A DNA stretch of 64,000 nt, taken from contig NZ_CP132384.1 of the NCBI RefSeq assembly GCF_030758775.1, positions 62,001-126,000 of the forward strand. Direction: 5' to 3'. The translations under genes and the position numbers were made by a program. This document shows positions 34,880 through 44,492 of this stretch, piece by piece. Source of the DNA: Bifidobacterium asteroides (GTDB lineage: Bacteria; Actinomycetota; Actinomycetes; Actinomycetales; Bifidobacteriaceae). How positions within the stretch are numbered: the stretch's first letter is position 1; the number at the start of each line of letters is the position of its first letter. The notes under the pieces are model-generated. The model searched no databases and was not told the origin of the DNA. It was given only the letters and a program-made list of their open reading frames with translations.

Positions 34880-36339
34880 TTGGCAGCCTCCTGCATGACG
34901 CGTTTCATGATCGGCCCGGCGATCTCCATGCCATAGGAGGAGATGCCATGCACCACGACGGCAACAGCCACCTTGGGGTTATCGGCCGGGGCGAATCCTA
35001 CCATCCACCCGTCATTTGCCGTATTGCCCGCGCCGATCTGAGCCGTGCCGGACTTGGCCGCCACCTGCATGCCGGGGATGGCCAGCTCCGGGTAGCTCTT
35101 GGTGGTCACCGCATCCATCATGGTGGTCAGGGCCTTGGCGGTGTCCGTGGAGAAGGCCTGCGAGTAGACCGAGGGCGTGGTTTCGCTGATGACGCTCAGA
35201 TCGCTGGAGCGCACCCGGTCAACCAGGGTCGGCTGCATGAGCTTGCCCCCGTTGGCCACGGCGGCGACCGTCATGGCCGCCTGCATGGGGGTGGACAGGG
35301 TGTCCCCCTGGCCGATGGAGGCCAGGGCGAGCCGGTCCTGGGACTGGTCCTCGGGGAACTTGGATGCCACAGCCTTCATGGGCCGGCCCGTGGAGTTGGT
35401 CCCGTCCAAGGTGATGGTGGAGCCGTAGCCGAACTTGCGGGCCTGCTCGGCCAGCGTCTTGCCGCCCAGGCTGACACCCAGCTGGGCGAAGGCGGTGTTG
35501 GAGGAGTAGGCCAGGGCGTTCTCCATGCTGATCCTGCCGTTGACCCCGTTGCCCGTGGCTGTGGCGTTGGTCAGGTTGTAGTTGGTGCCGGGCAGGGTGT
35601 ATGAGGCTCCTGCCGGCAGCTGGCTGTCGGGGTGGTACTGGCCGGACTCCAGGGCGGCGGCGGCCACGACCACCTTGAAGGTGGACCCGGGCGGATACAG
35701 CTGCGAGGTGGCCCGGTTGAGCATGGGGTTGTCGGAGCGGGAGGCCAGCTTCTGGTAGGCCTGGGAGGCATCGCCGCTGTCGTGGGCGGTCAGGTCGCCG
35801 GGGTTGTAGCTGGGCGTGCTGATCATGGTCAGGATGCGGCCGGTGGAGGGCTCGATGGCCACCACCGATCCGGACAGGTTGCCCAGCATGGAATAGGCCG
35901 CCTCCTGCATGCCGGGATTGATGGAGGTCTCGATGGAGGCGCCCTTGTTCTGGGTTCCGGTGAAGAGGGACTTGAGCCGGTCCATCCACAGGCTGTCCGA
36001 CTGGCCGCTCAGCAGGCGGTCGCGCGAGGCTTCGATTCCCCGGTCGGCCGGGCTGGTGATGGAGTAGTAGCCGGTGATGGGCGAGTAGACGGCCCCCTTG
36101 TTGTAGTGCCGCTGGTACTGGAAGGAGTCGTTGATGGGGTCGGACTGGGCAATGACGGCGCCGTCCGAGGTCAGGATGGCTCCCCTGGGTGCCGCATATT
36201 CGTGGTAGAGGGCGCGCAGATTTCGCGGATCCGAGTTCAGGCTTCCTGCCCGGATCACCATGATGATGGAGCTGGAAAGCCCCAGGATGACGAAGAGGAC
36301 GATGACGGCGTTGAAAAGTTGACGCAGGGCCTTGTTCAC
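34876..36339 (-). CDS. pbpA: Penicillin-binding transpeptidase PbpA (class B PBP)
   Basis: A 487-residue class B penicillin-binding protein, anchored by one N-terminal helix (about residues 8-30), that cross-links peptidoglycan outside the membrane as partner of RodA/FtsW. The active-site motifs are complete: STFK in YPPGSTFKVVV, SSN in AYSSNTAF, and KSG in AAKSGTAQIG. The dimerisation domain lies before the transpeptidase part. The start is a GTG overlapping the rodA stop (GTGA) and preceded by GGAGGTGG. Transcription and translation are coupled to its neighbours, which fits a protein complex. Confidence 0.95.
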   Translation of the reverse strand: MNKALRQLFNAVIVLFVILGLSSSIIMVIRAGSLNSDPRNLRALYHEYAAPRGAILTSDGAVIAQSDPINDSFQYQRHYNKGAVYSPITGYYSITSPADRGIEASRDRLLSGQSDSLWMDRLKSLFTGTQNKGASIETSINPGMQEAAYSMLGNLSGSVVAIEPSTGRILTMISTPSYNPGDLTAHDSGDASQAYQKLASRSDNPMLNRATSQLYPPGSTFKVVVAAAALESGQYHPDSQLPAGASYTLPGTNYNLTNATATGNGVNGRISMENALAYSSNTAFAQLGVSLGGKTLAEQARKFGYGSTITLDGTNSTGRPMKAVASKFPEDQSQDRLALASIGQGDTLSTPMQAAMTVAAVANGGKLMQPTLVDRVRSSDLSVISETTPSVYSQAFSTDTAKALTTMMDAVTTKSYPELAIPGMQVAAKSGTAQIGAGNTANDGWMVGFAPADNPKVAVAVVVHGISSYGMEIAGPIMKRVMQEAAK

Positions 36340-37826
36340 TGTCCACCTCCTCGCACCTGGCGGGCGGGGATGCGGCCGGTGGCTGGCAGGTCGGTCTGCT
36401 CATCCTGGTCCGAATCGTTTTGGTCCGAGTTGTCCTGTCCGCTGCGCTTGCTGGTCTCCTGCTGGCGCAGGACGGCCAGGGCCTCGTACTTGAAGGTGTC
36501 TGAGCTGACCTCGGGCGCCGGCTTGTTGGCCGCGTTGGAGATGATGATCAGCAGGACGGCCAGGATGCAGTTGGCTACCAGGCTTGAGCCGCCCGCCGCC
36601 ATGTAGGGCATGGTCAGGCCGGTCAGGGGGATGACCAGGGTGATGCCGCCCACCACGGTGAAGACCTGGAAGGCCATGGTGAAGACCAGGCCGGAGGCCA
36701 GGAGCTTGCCGAAGCCGTCCTTGATCTTCATGGCCGTGATCATGCCCGAGGCCACGATGACCAGGTAGAGGGCCAGGATCACCAGCAGGCCGCTCAGCCC
36801 CAGCTCCTCGCCGACCGAGGTGTAGATGAAGTCGGAGTTGGCCAGGGGGGTGATCCAGGGGCGTCCCTGGCCCAGGCCGGTGCCGGTCAACCCGCCGGCG
36901 GCCAGGCCGAAGATGCCGCGCACCAGCTGGCCGGACCCGCCGAAGGCCTTGCTGAACTCAGCGTCGCTGAAGGGGTGCAGCCAGGCGTCCACGCGGGCGC
37001 CCACATGGGCGAAGATCATGGATGCGGCCACGGCCCCGATGACGAAGAAGACCGAGCCGATGGCGATCCAGCTGGTGCGGCCAGTGGCCACATAGAGCAT
37101 GGAGACGAACATGGCGAAGTACATCAGCGAGGTGCCCAGGTCATGCTGGATGACCAGGACGGCCAGCGAAATAAGCCAGACGATGATGATGGGGCCCAGA
37201 TCCTTGATTCGGGGCATCCGCATGCCTAGCACCTTCTTGCCGCCCACGGCCAGCTGGTCTCGGTGGTCGAACAGGTAGGCGGCGAAGAAGAAGGCCAGGA
37301 AGAGCTTGGCGAATTCGCCGGGCTGCAGGGTGTGCGACCCCACGCCTATCCAGATGCGGGCGCCGCCGATCTCGCGGCCGATGCCGGGAAGCATGGGCGA
37401 CAGGAGCAGGACCAGGCCCACCACCATGCTCACATAGGAGAAGCGACGCAGCAGTCTGTAGTCCCGCAGCAGTACCACCAGCAGTCCGCACAGGACCAGG
37501 GCCAGACACAGCCAGATCAGCTGGGTGAAGCCCACTCGTGTGGGTTGGCCGATCCGGGCGTTGCGCAGATCTATGCGGGTGATCAGGGTGATGCCCAGTG
37601 AGCTCAGAATGACGATGCTGGGCAGGATGGCCTGGCTGCCATAAGGCTGGAAAATCTCCAAGAGGACCCAGAGGGCGATGAAGAGGGCGGCGGTGACTGC
37701 CAGCAGGGCGGCGTAGTCTCCAGGGAAGCGGCCCGCCGAGCGGGCGAACATCTGGAAGAAGCCGATGAACCCTACCAGCAGGGAGAAGAGCAGAAGGCCT
37801 ATGCGGCGCAGACGGATGGCGATCAT
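36336..37826 (-). CDS. rodA: FtsW/RodA/SpoVE-family peptidoglycan glycosyltransferase
   Basis: A 496-residue SEDS-family membrane protein with about ten to twelve transmembrane helices, polymerising lipid II into glycan strands. Family landmarks are GGARIWIGVGSHTLQPGEFAKL, VLVIQHDLGTSLMYF, GLGQGRPWITPLANSDFIYTSVGEELG and the final GLTMPYMAAGGSSLVANC. The C-terminal 70 residues are hydrophilic, rich in Ser, Asp and Gln. It overlaps pstP and pbpA by four bases at each end, so it is part of the polycistronic cell-wall operon. The neighbouring PbpA is its expected partner. Confidence 0.95.
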   Translation of the reverse strand: MIAIRLRRIGLLLFSLLVGFIGFFQMFARSAGRFPGDYAALLAVTAALFIALWVLLEIFQPYGSQAILPSIVILSSLGITLITRIDLRNARIGQPTRVGFTQLIWLCLALVLCGLLVVLLRDYRLLRRFSYVSMVVGLVLLLSPMLPGIGREIGGARIWIGVGSHTLQPGEFAKLFLAFFFAAYLFDHRDQLAVGGKKVLGMRMPRIKDLGPIIIVWLISLAVLVIQHDLGTSLMYFAMFVSMLYVATGRTSWIAIGSVFFVIGAVAASMIFAHVGARVDAWLHPFSDAEFSKAFGGSGQLVRGIFGLAAGGLTGTGLGQGRPWITPLANSDFIYTSVGEELGLSGLLVILALYLVIVASGMITAMKIKDGFGKLLASGLVFTMAFQVFTVVGGITLVIPLTGLTMPYMAAGGSSLVANCILAVLLIIISNAANKPAPEVSSDTFKYEALAVLRQQETSKRSGQDNSDQNDSDQDEQTDLPATGRIPARQVRGGGQ

Positions 37827-39373
37827 GACGAGTGCCGCCCGTCCTGGCTGGTTTTCGACGGCGAGGGTGAGGCGGAGGGGGAAGCAGCAGTCTTGGCGCG
37901 CTCGCGCTTGAGGTCGCCGGCCTCCTTGCGGATCAGGCTGGCGTGCTCCTGGGCGTCATCCATGCTGGAGACGGTGATGCCCTCTTCCAGCTGGTCACGC
38001 CAGGACTGGGGCAGCCCCTTGACGGCGATGTCCGTGGTCTGCACCGGGTGGGACAGCGAGAGGGCGAAGGCCTTGGTGGGCACACCCTGGTAGATGACCA
38101 CACGGCCCTGATCCGTGCCCAGGTAGTACTGTTCCTGGCTCCAACGATAGGCGGCACCTGTGCCTCCGGCCAGGGCAAGGATTACCAGGGTGATGATGCC
38201 GGCCAGGATCAGTCGAATTCTCCGGTGCCGGGAGCGCTGGCGCTTGCGCTGCTCCAAGTGCTCCTTGTGGATGGCGTCAGCCACGTCGGGGTCGTAGGGG
38301 TCGGCTGAGGCCGAGCCGTCCTTCTTGCGGACGACGGGGATCTCGCTGGTGTCGGGCACATGCCGTTCGCCGCTCTCCTCGCGGGCCGCCGAGGGCTGGG
38401 CAGTGCGGCCATCTTCGTCCTCATCCTCCTGCTTGGCGGTATCCCGGTCCTGGGTCAGATCGGCGGCACGCTTGGCGGGGGACTCCCGGGACTGGTCGCG
38501 CAGGCGCGGTGCAGCCGCTACGGGCTCATCCAGGATGTCAGCCAGGGCCTCCAGGTTGGAGCTGGCTGCGCCGCCGACCAGAGGGGTCTGATGGGGCAGG
38601 TCGAAGGCATCGGCGTCCAAGGCCAGCGTGGCATCGGCGATGACCACGGTCACGTTGTCGGTGCTGCCGGCCTTCAGGGCGAAGGTGACCAGCTGCTGGG
38701 CGCACTCCGCCTGGTCCGAGACCGTGGACAGCACCTCGGCGATGGTCGAGTCCTCCAGAACGCCGCAGAGGCCGTCCGAGCAGATCATCCAGCGGTCTGC
38801 AGGCATGGCCTTGGTGATGGAGATATCCGGACGGGGGTCGATGTCGAAGTCCCCCAGGACCCGCATGACTACATTGCGCTGAGGGTGGTTGCGGGCTTCG
38901 GCCGGGGAGATGCGGCCGGTGTCGATCAGGTGCTGCACGTAGGAGTGGTCCTGGGTCATCCGGATCAGCTTGCCATCGCGCAGGAGGTAGCCCCGGGAGT
39001 CCCCGATATGGGCCAGCACCCAGGAGTCGTCGGCCAGAGCCAGGGCCGTGACCGTGGTGCCCATGCCTGACAGCCGGTGTTCGCGCTTGGCCTTGCCCAC
39101 GATGGCGTCATGGGCCGCGATGACCGAGGTCTCCATCATCCGAGCCAGGGACTGCACGTCCTGCTCACGGTCGTCGCGTTCGATGTGGGCCAGGGATCGG
39201 ATGGCTATGGTCGAGGCCGTATCCCCGCCTGCGTGGCCGCCCATGCCGTCGCACATGGCCACCAGGCGCTCGCCGGCGAAGGCAGAATCCTGGTTGTTGC
39301 TGCGCACGTACCCCACGTCTGAAACCGCCGTGGAGTAGAGGAACAGCTTTTGGCTCGCATCGTTCCTGGTCAT
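37823..39373 (-). CDS. pstP: PP2C-type Ser/Thr protein phosphatase PstP
   Basis: A 516-residue phosphatase that reverses phosphorylation by the PknA/PknB kinases of the same operon. The N-terminal PP2C domain (about residues 10-245) has the metal-binding motifs GYVRSNNQDSAF, CDGMGGHAGGD, HIGDSRGYLL, ICSDGLCGVLED and DNVTVVIAD. An acidic linker of about 120 residues follows, then one transmembrane helix (about 390-410) and a short extracytoplasmic domain. The stop overlaps the rodA start (ATGA). fhaB ends six bases upstream. Confidence 0.95.
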   Translation of the reverse strand: MTRNDASQKLFLYSTAVSDVGYVRSNNQDSAFAGERLVAMCDGMGGHAGGDTASTIAIRSLAHIERDDREQDVQSLARMMETSVIAAHDAIVGKAKREHRLSGMGTTVTALALADDSWVLAHIGDSRGYLLRDGKLIRMTQDHSYVQHLIDTGRISPAEARNHPQRNVVMRVLGDFDIDPRPDISITKAMPADRWMICSDGLCGVLEDSTIAEVLSTVSDQAECAQQLVTFALKAGSTDNVTVVIADATLALDADAFDLPHQTPLVGGAASSNLEALADILDEPVAAAPRLRDQSRESPAKRAADLTQDRDTAKQEDEDEDGRTAQPSAAREESGERHVPDTSEIPVVRKKDGSASADPYDPDVADAIHKEHLEQRKRQRSRHRRIRLILAGIITLVILALAGGTGAAYRWSQEQYYLGTDQGRVVIYQGVPTKAFALSLSHPVQTTDIAVKGLPQSWRDQLEEGITVSSMDDAQEHASLIRKEAGDLKRERAKTAASPSASPSPSKTSQDGRHSS

Positions 39374-39379
39374 GGGCGG

Positions 39380-39898
39380 CTACCTCAACTCGAAGGTGGT
39401 GGCACCGATGCGTACGGGAACCTCCGCCGGTAGGATTGTCGGCGCCGTGATTTTCTGCCCCGAGACGACGGTGCCGTTGGTGGACCCCAGATCCTCGATG
39501 GCCCATCGGCCTGATGCAGGATCCTGGTAGACCCGCGCATGATGGCCTGAGACGAACTCGTCGTCCAGCACCAGGGTGTTCGAGGAGGATCGCCCCAGGG
39601 TGATGGGCCGTCCGGACAGCGGTGTGGATGAGCCGGCCAGAGGTCCGTCAATGACTACCAACAAAGAGGGGTCGTCACTTGCAGGCTCTGTCTTGCTGAC
39701 CGGGGCGATAGGCACGGATCTGGCGGCCGCCGGAAGCTTGCGCTGGGCTGCGCGTTCGCTGCGTCGGCGGGTATGAGAGGTCTTGGGGCTGAAAGTCTCG
39801 ATGTCTTTGCGGAGTGAACGGATGGCCAGCCAGACGAATACCCATAACAGAGCCAGGAATCCGTATTTGAGGATGGCGAATGTCAGTTCAGTCAGCAT
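39380..39898 (-). CDS. fhaB: FHA-domain protein FhaB (FipA-like)
   Basis: A 172-residue protein with a short N-terminal transmembrane helix (about residues 6-27) and a C-terminal forkhead-associated domain that binds phosphothreonine. FHA signatures are ITLGRSSSNTLVLDDEFVSGHHARVY and WAIEDLGSTNGTVVSGQKI. In mycobacteria the equivalent protein bridges kinases and division proteins. A basic Arg/Ser linker lies between helix and FHA domain. AAGG is 10 bases upstream of the ATG. It lies second in the operon, 33 bases after fhaA. Confidence 0.93.
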   Translation of the reverse strand: MLTELTFAILKYGFLALLWVFVWLAIRSLRKDIETFSPKTSHTRRRSERAAQRKLPAAARSVPIAPVSKTEPASDDPSLLVVIDGPLAGSSTPLSGRPITLGRSSSNTLVLDDEFVSGHHARVYQDPASGRWAIEDLGSTNGTVVSGQKITAPTILPAEVPVRIGATTFELR

Positions 39899-39931
39899 AA
39901 TGATTCGACCTTACTTCAAGGTCTGGGCGAC

Positions 39932-40636
39932 TTACGAATCCTGTTCCTGTGACGATGCCCAGTAGAGGATGCGGGTACGGCCGATGGTGATGGTATTGCC
40001 GTCCAGCAGGGTGGCCGCGGGAACCTGATGTCCCTCTACATAGGTGCCGTTGGTGGACCCCAGATCGCGGGCTACCACGCCCTTGTCAGTGATCTCGATC
40101 TGCAGGTGTCGGCGGGAGATGCCTGCGTCGTCGATGACGATGTCGCAGGAGGATCCGCGGCCGATGGTGGTGATGGGGGCGGTCAGCAGGTACTGGCGGC
40201 CGTTGATCTCCAGCACCGGGCAGTCCTTGGACTCCTCGGGTGTGGTGACGGGTGCCGCGTTGCCCTGGACCGACTCGGCAGACAGGTGGAAGTCGCCCTT
40301 GTTCAGGTTGAGGTCCTCCTCGAAAATGACCACGACCGGGCCGACGAAGGCATAGTGCTGGCTTTCGGCGTACTTGGTCAGGTTGTCTGCCAGCTCGTTG
40401 GCCAGAGCCTCCGAACCCCACTGCTCGATGCGGTCGAAGTCTGGGGTGGATAGTCTGAACCGATACTCGTTGGGCGCCACGGTGCGGTCGCGACCGACGG
40501 GCATGGCCTGTGAGTCTATCTCACGCTCGAGGGCGCTCGACAGGTCGACGGGCTGTAGGTCCTTGGAGCCGAACTTCGAGAAGACACCGTTAACGGCGCC
40601 TTCCACGCTCTTCTCGAAACGATCGAGAACGCTCAT
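39932..40636 (-). CDS. fhaA: FHA-domain protein FhaA (DUF3662 + FHA)
   Basis: A 234-residue soluble protein. The N-terminal DUF3662 domain (about residues 1-115, MSVLDRFEKSVEGAVNGVFSK and IDSQAMPVGRDRTVAPNEY) precedes a short linker and a C-terminal FHA domain (TTIGRGSSCDIVIDDAGISRRHLQI, LGSTNGTYVEGHQV). It binds phosphothreonine on kinase substrates such as lipid-II flippase complexes in relatives. I set the start at 40636, where AAAGGG lies 6 bases upstream; an ATG six bases earlier abuts that site. It is the first gene of the minus-strand cell-wall operon. Confidence 0.93.
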   Translation of the reverse strand: MSVLDRFEKSVEGAVNGVFSKFGSKDLQPVDLSSALEREIDSQAMPVGRDRTVAPNEYRFRLSTPDFDRIEQWGSEALANELADNLTKYAESQHYAFVGPVVVIFEEDLNLNKGDFHLSAESVQGNAAPVTTPEESKDCPVLEINGRQYLLTAPITTIGRGSSCDIVIDDAGISRRHLQIEITDKGVVARDLGSTNGTYVEGHQVPAATLLDGNTITIGRTRILYWASSQEQDS

Positions 40637-40761
40637 AGTCATCCCTTTCCATATAACCCTTTCATAGTACGTGACCCTGCCGGAAGGGGGTAATGGGCGG
40701 TCGGATGCTTGCAATTTCTCCAATGAACAGGTTCGAACGACCGCGACTGCCGGGCATGGAT

Positions 40762-40794
40762 AAGGCCCCGTGGCCACAATTGACCAGGGGCCTT
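40762..40794 (-). terminator. Terminator after the LAQTG surface-protein gene
   Basis: AAGGCCCC (40762-40769) pairs perfectly with GGGGCCTT (40787-40794), 41 bases beyond the stop of the gene ending at 40835. Confidence 0.7.
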
Positions 40795-40834
40795 TGAACT
40801 TCAATCATCATGGGTCAGGCCGAAGCCTGCAGGC

Positions 40835-41686
40835 TCACAGAGCCAGCTTGCGACGCAGACCCAGGGTGATGCCGGCGGCCAGGCAGAGGCCAGCGGCAAT
40901 GGCCAGAGGAGCCACGGCGTCGGCGCCAGTCTGAGCCAGAGTGTTGTTGTTCTTGGCGTCCTTCTTAGCCGGATCCTTGGCGGGAGCCTTGTTGTCCTTG
41001 GCAGGCTGCTTGGTGTTGTTGTCAGCCGGAGCGGTCTGACCAGGCTTGTTAGGCTCGTTGGGAGTGGTCACCTTGGTGTACCTGGCCCTGAAAACAGCGT
41101 CTGCGGTGTAGGTGCCACCGGGGACGTAACGGGATCCGCCATTATCGCTAAACCAACCGTCGAAGGTGTAACCATCGAAGTTATGAACCGTGGGTTCCTT
41201 AGATAGCTTTCCCTCACTATTGGTTTCGACCGGGTCCATATATGTATCTTCGATATTTTCCGGATTCACACTGATGAAAGTGACCGTGTAAGTGGGGATG
41301 GCGGCGGGGTCTAACACCACGAAGTGAGGATAGAGATCGGCCTTGTCGGTGAAAACACGATTGGCGAAGTCGATCGGATGTTGATCTGGGTCTGTTGGAT
41401 CCTCAACCCAGCCGTCAGGTTTCACATTCTGGTCGGTCAACTCACGGGACACTGTAGGCGTTGGGACATCTTCGAGTTTCAGCTTGCCGTCTGTGCCGGT
41501 AGTACGAGTAATCACGGTTCCAGCACCGGTGTCGTGAAAATCGACTTGGTAAGTAGCGGCCTTGGTCTGGACATTCTTGCTCTCGACAGCCTGGGCCACG
41601 GTAGGCAGCAACGCTAGGCCGCCTGCCAGGGTGGCGCCGGCAGCGAGTACTGCGCATGCGCGTTTGATACGAACCATGATATTCAT
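40835..41686 (-). CDS. LAQTG cell-wall-anchored surface protein with InlB-type repeat
   Basis: A 283-residue secreted protein. It has a signal peptide (about residues 1-32, ending VAQA), a region with two beta-sandwich or beta-grasp segments (YQVDFHDTGAGTVI and the InlB-like FDGYTFDGWFSDNGGSRYVPG), a Pro/Lys/Asn-rich wall-spanning stretch (about 212-250), and a sorting signal LAQTGADA with a membrane span and RRKLAL tail. LAXTG is the preferred motif of class E sortases, and one is encoded at 30350. GAGGT lies 5 bases before the ATG at 41686. The ligand is unknown. It shares the FDGW beta-grasp type with the large RCC1 surface protein. Confidence 0.88.
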   Translation of the reverse strand: MNIMVRIKRACAVLAAGATLAGGLALLPTVAQAVESKNVQTKAATYQVDFHDTGAGTVITRTTGTDGKLKLEDVPTPTVSRELTDQNVKPDGWVEDPTDPDQHPIDFANRVFTDKADLYPHFVVLDPAAIPTYTVTFISVNPENIEDTYMDPVETNSEGKLSKEPTVHNFDGYTFDGWFSDNGGSRYVPGGTYTADAVFRARYTKVTTPNEPNKPGQTAPADNNTKQPAKDNKAPAKDPAKKDAKNNNTLAQTGADAVAPLAIAAGLCLAAGITLGLRRKLAL

Positions 41687-42026
41687 TGGTTACCTCTATT
41701 TTCTCTTATTGTCGGTTGCTCCCCAGATACATTCATGGGGTGTCCTGCCTTGACACCCCGACCCCTGGGAAACAGGCATCATCAACCAGTCTTTGGCGAC
41801 AACACGCTATAATTCTAGCGCACGGAATGGTCATCGGCCGGCCGAAGTCCGGGAATAGGCCATATTCGACGATAAGAATTTCTCATGTAGAACGATTAAC
41901 GTCTGCTGCGGGCTGGGCGGCGCGTCGCAGTTGAGCTATTCGAATTCCCCTTTGGCACTTGGGCGCTTATCATCGTGGCAGACGCATGGTCATGGGGATC
42001 ATGTCAGAGATATTCGAGGAGCGAGC
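41687..42026. other. Divergent 340-bp gap between surface protein and peptidase genes
   Basis: No gene was found. A perfect 8-bp hairpin (GGGGTGTC 41737-41744 with GACACCCC 41752-41759) lies upstream of the surface-protein start. A perfect -10 hexamer TATAAT (41808-41813) lies on the plus strand inside the quasi-palindrome CGCTATAATTCTAGCG, but no clear -35 box accompanies it. It could be the peptidase promoter. Confidence 0.4.
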
Positions 42027-44435
42027 ATGGCCGAAGAGGTGGATCGGGCGATGGAGGCATATCCGCGGGCCAAGGCCCGGACCCAGCGGTTTACGTTGGG
42101 TGCGCCACGGTCGGCCCTGGCGGTGGGGGATGGCTCACGGGCCGTATTCCTGCGCTCCGACGGACCTGAAGACCTGGTGACCGGGCTCTGGCTGTCCGTA
42201 TTTGACCAGGAAGGCCGCCACCATGAGGTGCTCCTGGCCGACCCTAGGACCCTGCTGGATGATGCGGACCAGGAACGGGTGCCGGCCGCCGAGCTGGCTC
42301 GCAGGGAGCGCTCGCGAGAGGGCGGCGAGGGCATTGTCGATTACAGTGTGGATGCTGCCGGGGATCGGGTGGTCTTTGCCTTGGGCGGTCGGCTCTGGCT
42401 CTCGCTGATAGCCCCCGATGGTCTCACCGCCTCCACACGGCCCCTGAGCCTGGAAGACAGCGATTCGGCCGTGCTCAATCCTGCCATCAGTCCGGACGGC
42501 ACCATGGTGGCCTATACCACTGGCGACCGGCTGATGGTGGTCACTATCGGGCAGGATGCCGGGCAGGACCGTGAACGGGCTGTCCTGGCCCTGCGCCCAG
42601 GCACCGATGATCGAATGCGGCTGGGGCTGGCCGAGTTCGTGGCCGGCGAGGAGATGGACCGCTACCAGGGATTCTGGTGGTCGCCGGATTCCAAGGCGCT
42701 GCTGGTCGAGCACACTGATTCCTCTGATGAGCCGATCTGGTACATCAGCGATCCGGCCAATCCCCAGGTCGGGCCGCGCGCCCGGCGGTATCCCCAGGCT
42801 CTGACCGCCAACGCCCGCGTCGGACTGAGCCTGGTCCTCCTGGGCCAGGATGACGCCGACCCCTGGGTGGGCGAGGTGGACTGGGACCATCAGGCCTTCG
42901 AGTACCTGTCCGTGGTCCGTTGGCAGGACGGGCATCGGCCCCTGCTGCTGGTTCAGAATCGTCGGCAGACCGAGGACAGGATTCTGGATGTGCAGGTGCC
43001 GGATGCCCGCCAGGGCTTGGAGCCGGGGCAGAATATGACCCTGCTTGATCCCGAGGCGGCGCCCAAGGTGGCCACCAGGGTGCTGCAGGAGCATGGCAAC
43101 GACCAGTGGATCGACCTGGTGCCGGGGCTGCCGGCCTACCAGCCCCAGGGCGGGCTGGTGGATGCCTTCATCGATACAGAAGCCGATACCACGCGGCTGC
43201 GCCTGGACGGAAAGGTATTCTCTCCTGCTGGCTGCCAGATTCGACAGGTGCTGTCCGTGGAGGACCGCGATGTGCTGGCGGTGGTCTCCACTGACCCCCG
43301 CAGCTTCGACCTGATGCGCCTGGGCTATGACGGCTCCATTCATGTGCTCAACCGTCTGCCCGGAGTGTGGTCCGCCTCGCGAGCCGGCCATGGCATCGTG
43401 GTCAGCGGCCGGACCATGGCTTCGGCGCAGGGACAGGTGCGCCATTGCTACCTGGGGGCTGATGGAGATCTGGACCGCCTGGGTGCTGAAGGGCTGGGGT
43501 TGGTTGGCGAAGCCCGCCCCGACAGCAGCGCTAAGCAGGCTGGCGAAGCTGTGCGGCATGAGCATCAGGATCGTCCTGATCGGCGGGCCGTGGATGCCGG
43601 TCATATCAATAGCCAGGGAGCCATGAGCGCCGTCTTGGCCGACACCAGCAGCGATCCCGGGTTCACCCCCAACGTGGACTTCGTGCGCATGGGTCAGCAC
43701 GAGCTGTTCGCTGCCATCGTCAGACCGTCCGAATCCAGCCCCTACGCCAGCGCCGACAGCCTGCCCGTCCTGCTCAAGCCCTACGGCGGGCCGGGGGCCC
43801 AGCAGGTGGTCTTCAACCAGTCCTACTACTGGGAGTCCCAGTGGTGGGCGGATCAGGGCTTCCTGGTCCTGACCGCGGATGGCCGGGGCACGCCGGGTCG
43901 TGGGCCTGCCTGGGATCGGGCCATTTTCGAGGACATGGCCCAGGTGACTCTGGATGACCAGCTTGAGGCTCTGGAGGCCCTGCCGGACTTCGCTCCTGAG
44001 GCAGACCTGGGACATGTGGCCATGATCGGCTGGTCCTATGGCGGCTTCCTGTCGGCCCTGTCGGTTCTGCGGGCTCCCGACCGGATCCATGCGGCCTGCG
44101 CGGGCGCCCCGCCCACGGACTGGACTCTTTACGACACTCATTACACCGAGCGCTATCTAGGTCTGGACCCGGCCGTCTACCGCCGCAACGGGATCATTGA
44201 TGACGCCCCCTCGCTGCGCCGCCCGCTGATGCTGATCCACGGGTTTGCGGACGACAACGTCTCCGTGGCCAACACCCTGAGGCTCTCCGGCGCTCTGATG
44301 GCGGCTGGCCGTCCCCATACGGTCCTGCCGCTGACCGGCATCACCCACATGACCAATGACGAGACCGTGGCCGAGAACCTGCTTATTCTGCAGCGGGACT
44401 TCCTGCGGGAGGCCCTCAAGAACAAGACGGACTGA
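42027..44435 (+). CDS. S9-family prolyl oligopeptidase (dipeptidyl-peptidase IV-like)
   Basis: An 802-residue serine peptidase. The N-terminal half (about residues 1-530) is a DPP4-type beta-propeller with YQGFWWSPDSKALLVEH, and the C-terminal alpha/beta-hydrolase domain carries the triad: S670 in GWSYGGFLSAL, the Asp at 742-743 in HGFADDNVS and H774 in GITHMTND. It should release N-terminal dipeptides after proline or alanine. There is no signal peptide, so it is probably cytosolic and recycles imported peptides. The ATG at 42027 follows GAGGAG by 5 bases; earlier in-frame ATGs have no site. Confidence 0.9.
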   Translation: MAEEVDRAMEAYPRAKARTQRFTLGAPRSALAVGDGSRAVFLRSDGPEDLVTGLWLSVFDQEGRHHEVLLADPRTLLDDADQERVPAAELARRERSREGGEGIVDYSVDAAGDRVVFALGGRLWLSLIAPDGLTASTRPLSLEDSDSAVLNPAISPDGTMVAYTTGDRLMVVTIGQDAGQDRERAVLALRPGTDDRMRLGLAEFVAGEEMDRYQGFWWSPDSKALLVEHTDSSDEPIWYISDPANPQVGPRARRYPQALTANARVGLSLVLLGQDDADPWVGEVDWDHQAFEYLSVVRWQDGHRPLLLVQNRRQTEDRILDVQVPDARQGLEPGQNMTLLDPEAAPKVATRVLQEHGNDQWIDLVPGLPAYQPQGGLVDAFIDTEADTTRLRLDGKVFSPAGCQIRQVLSVEDRDVLAVVSTDPRSFDLMRLGYDGSIHVLNRLPGVWSASRAGHGIVVSGRTMASAQGQVRHCYLGADGDLDRLGAEGLGLVGEARPDSSAKQAGEAVRHEHQDRPDRRAVDAGHINSQGAMSAVLADTSSDPGFTPNVDFVRMGQHELFAAIVRPSESSPYASADSLPVLLKPYGGPGAQQVVFNQSYYWESQWWADQGFLVLTADGRGTPGRGPAWDRAIFEDMAQVTLDDQLEALEALPDFAPEADLGHVAMIGWSYGGFLSALSVLRAPDRIHAACAGAPPTDWTLYDTHYTERYLGLDPAVYRRNGIIDDAPSLRRPLMLIHGFADDNVSVANTLRLSGALMAAGRPHTVLPLTGITHMTNDETVAENLLILQRDFLREALKNKTD

Positions 44436-44492
44436 CGGAAAGGCTGTTTGGGCTGACGCTCTGCTGGCGGTTGCTTCCGCTAGATTGGGGTT

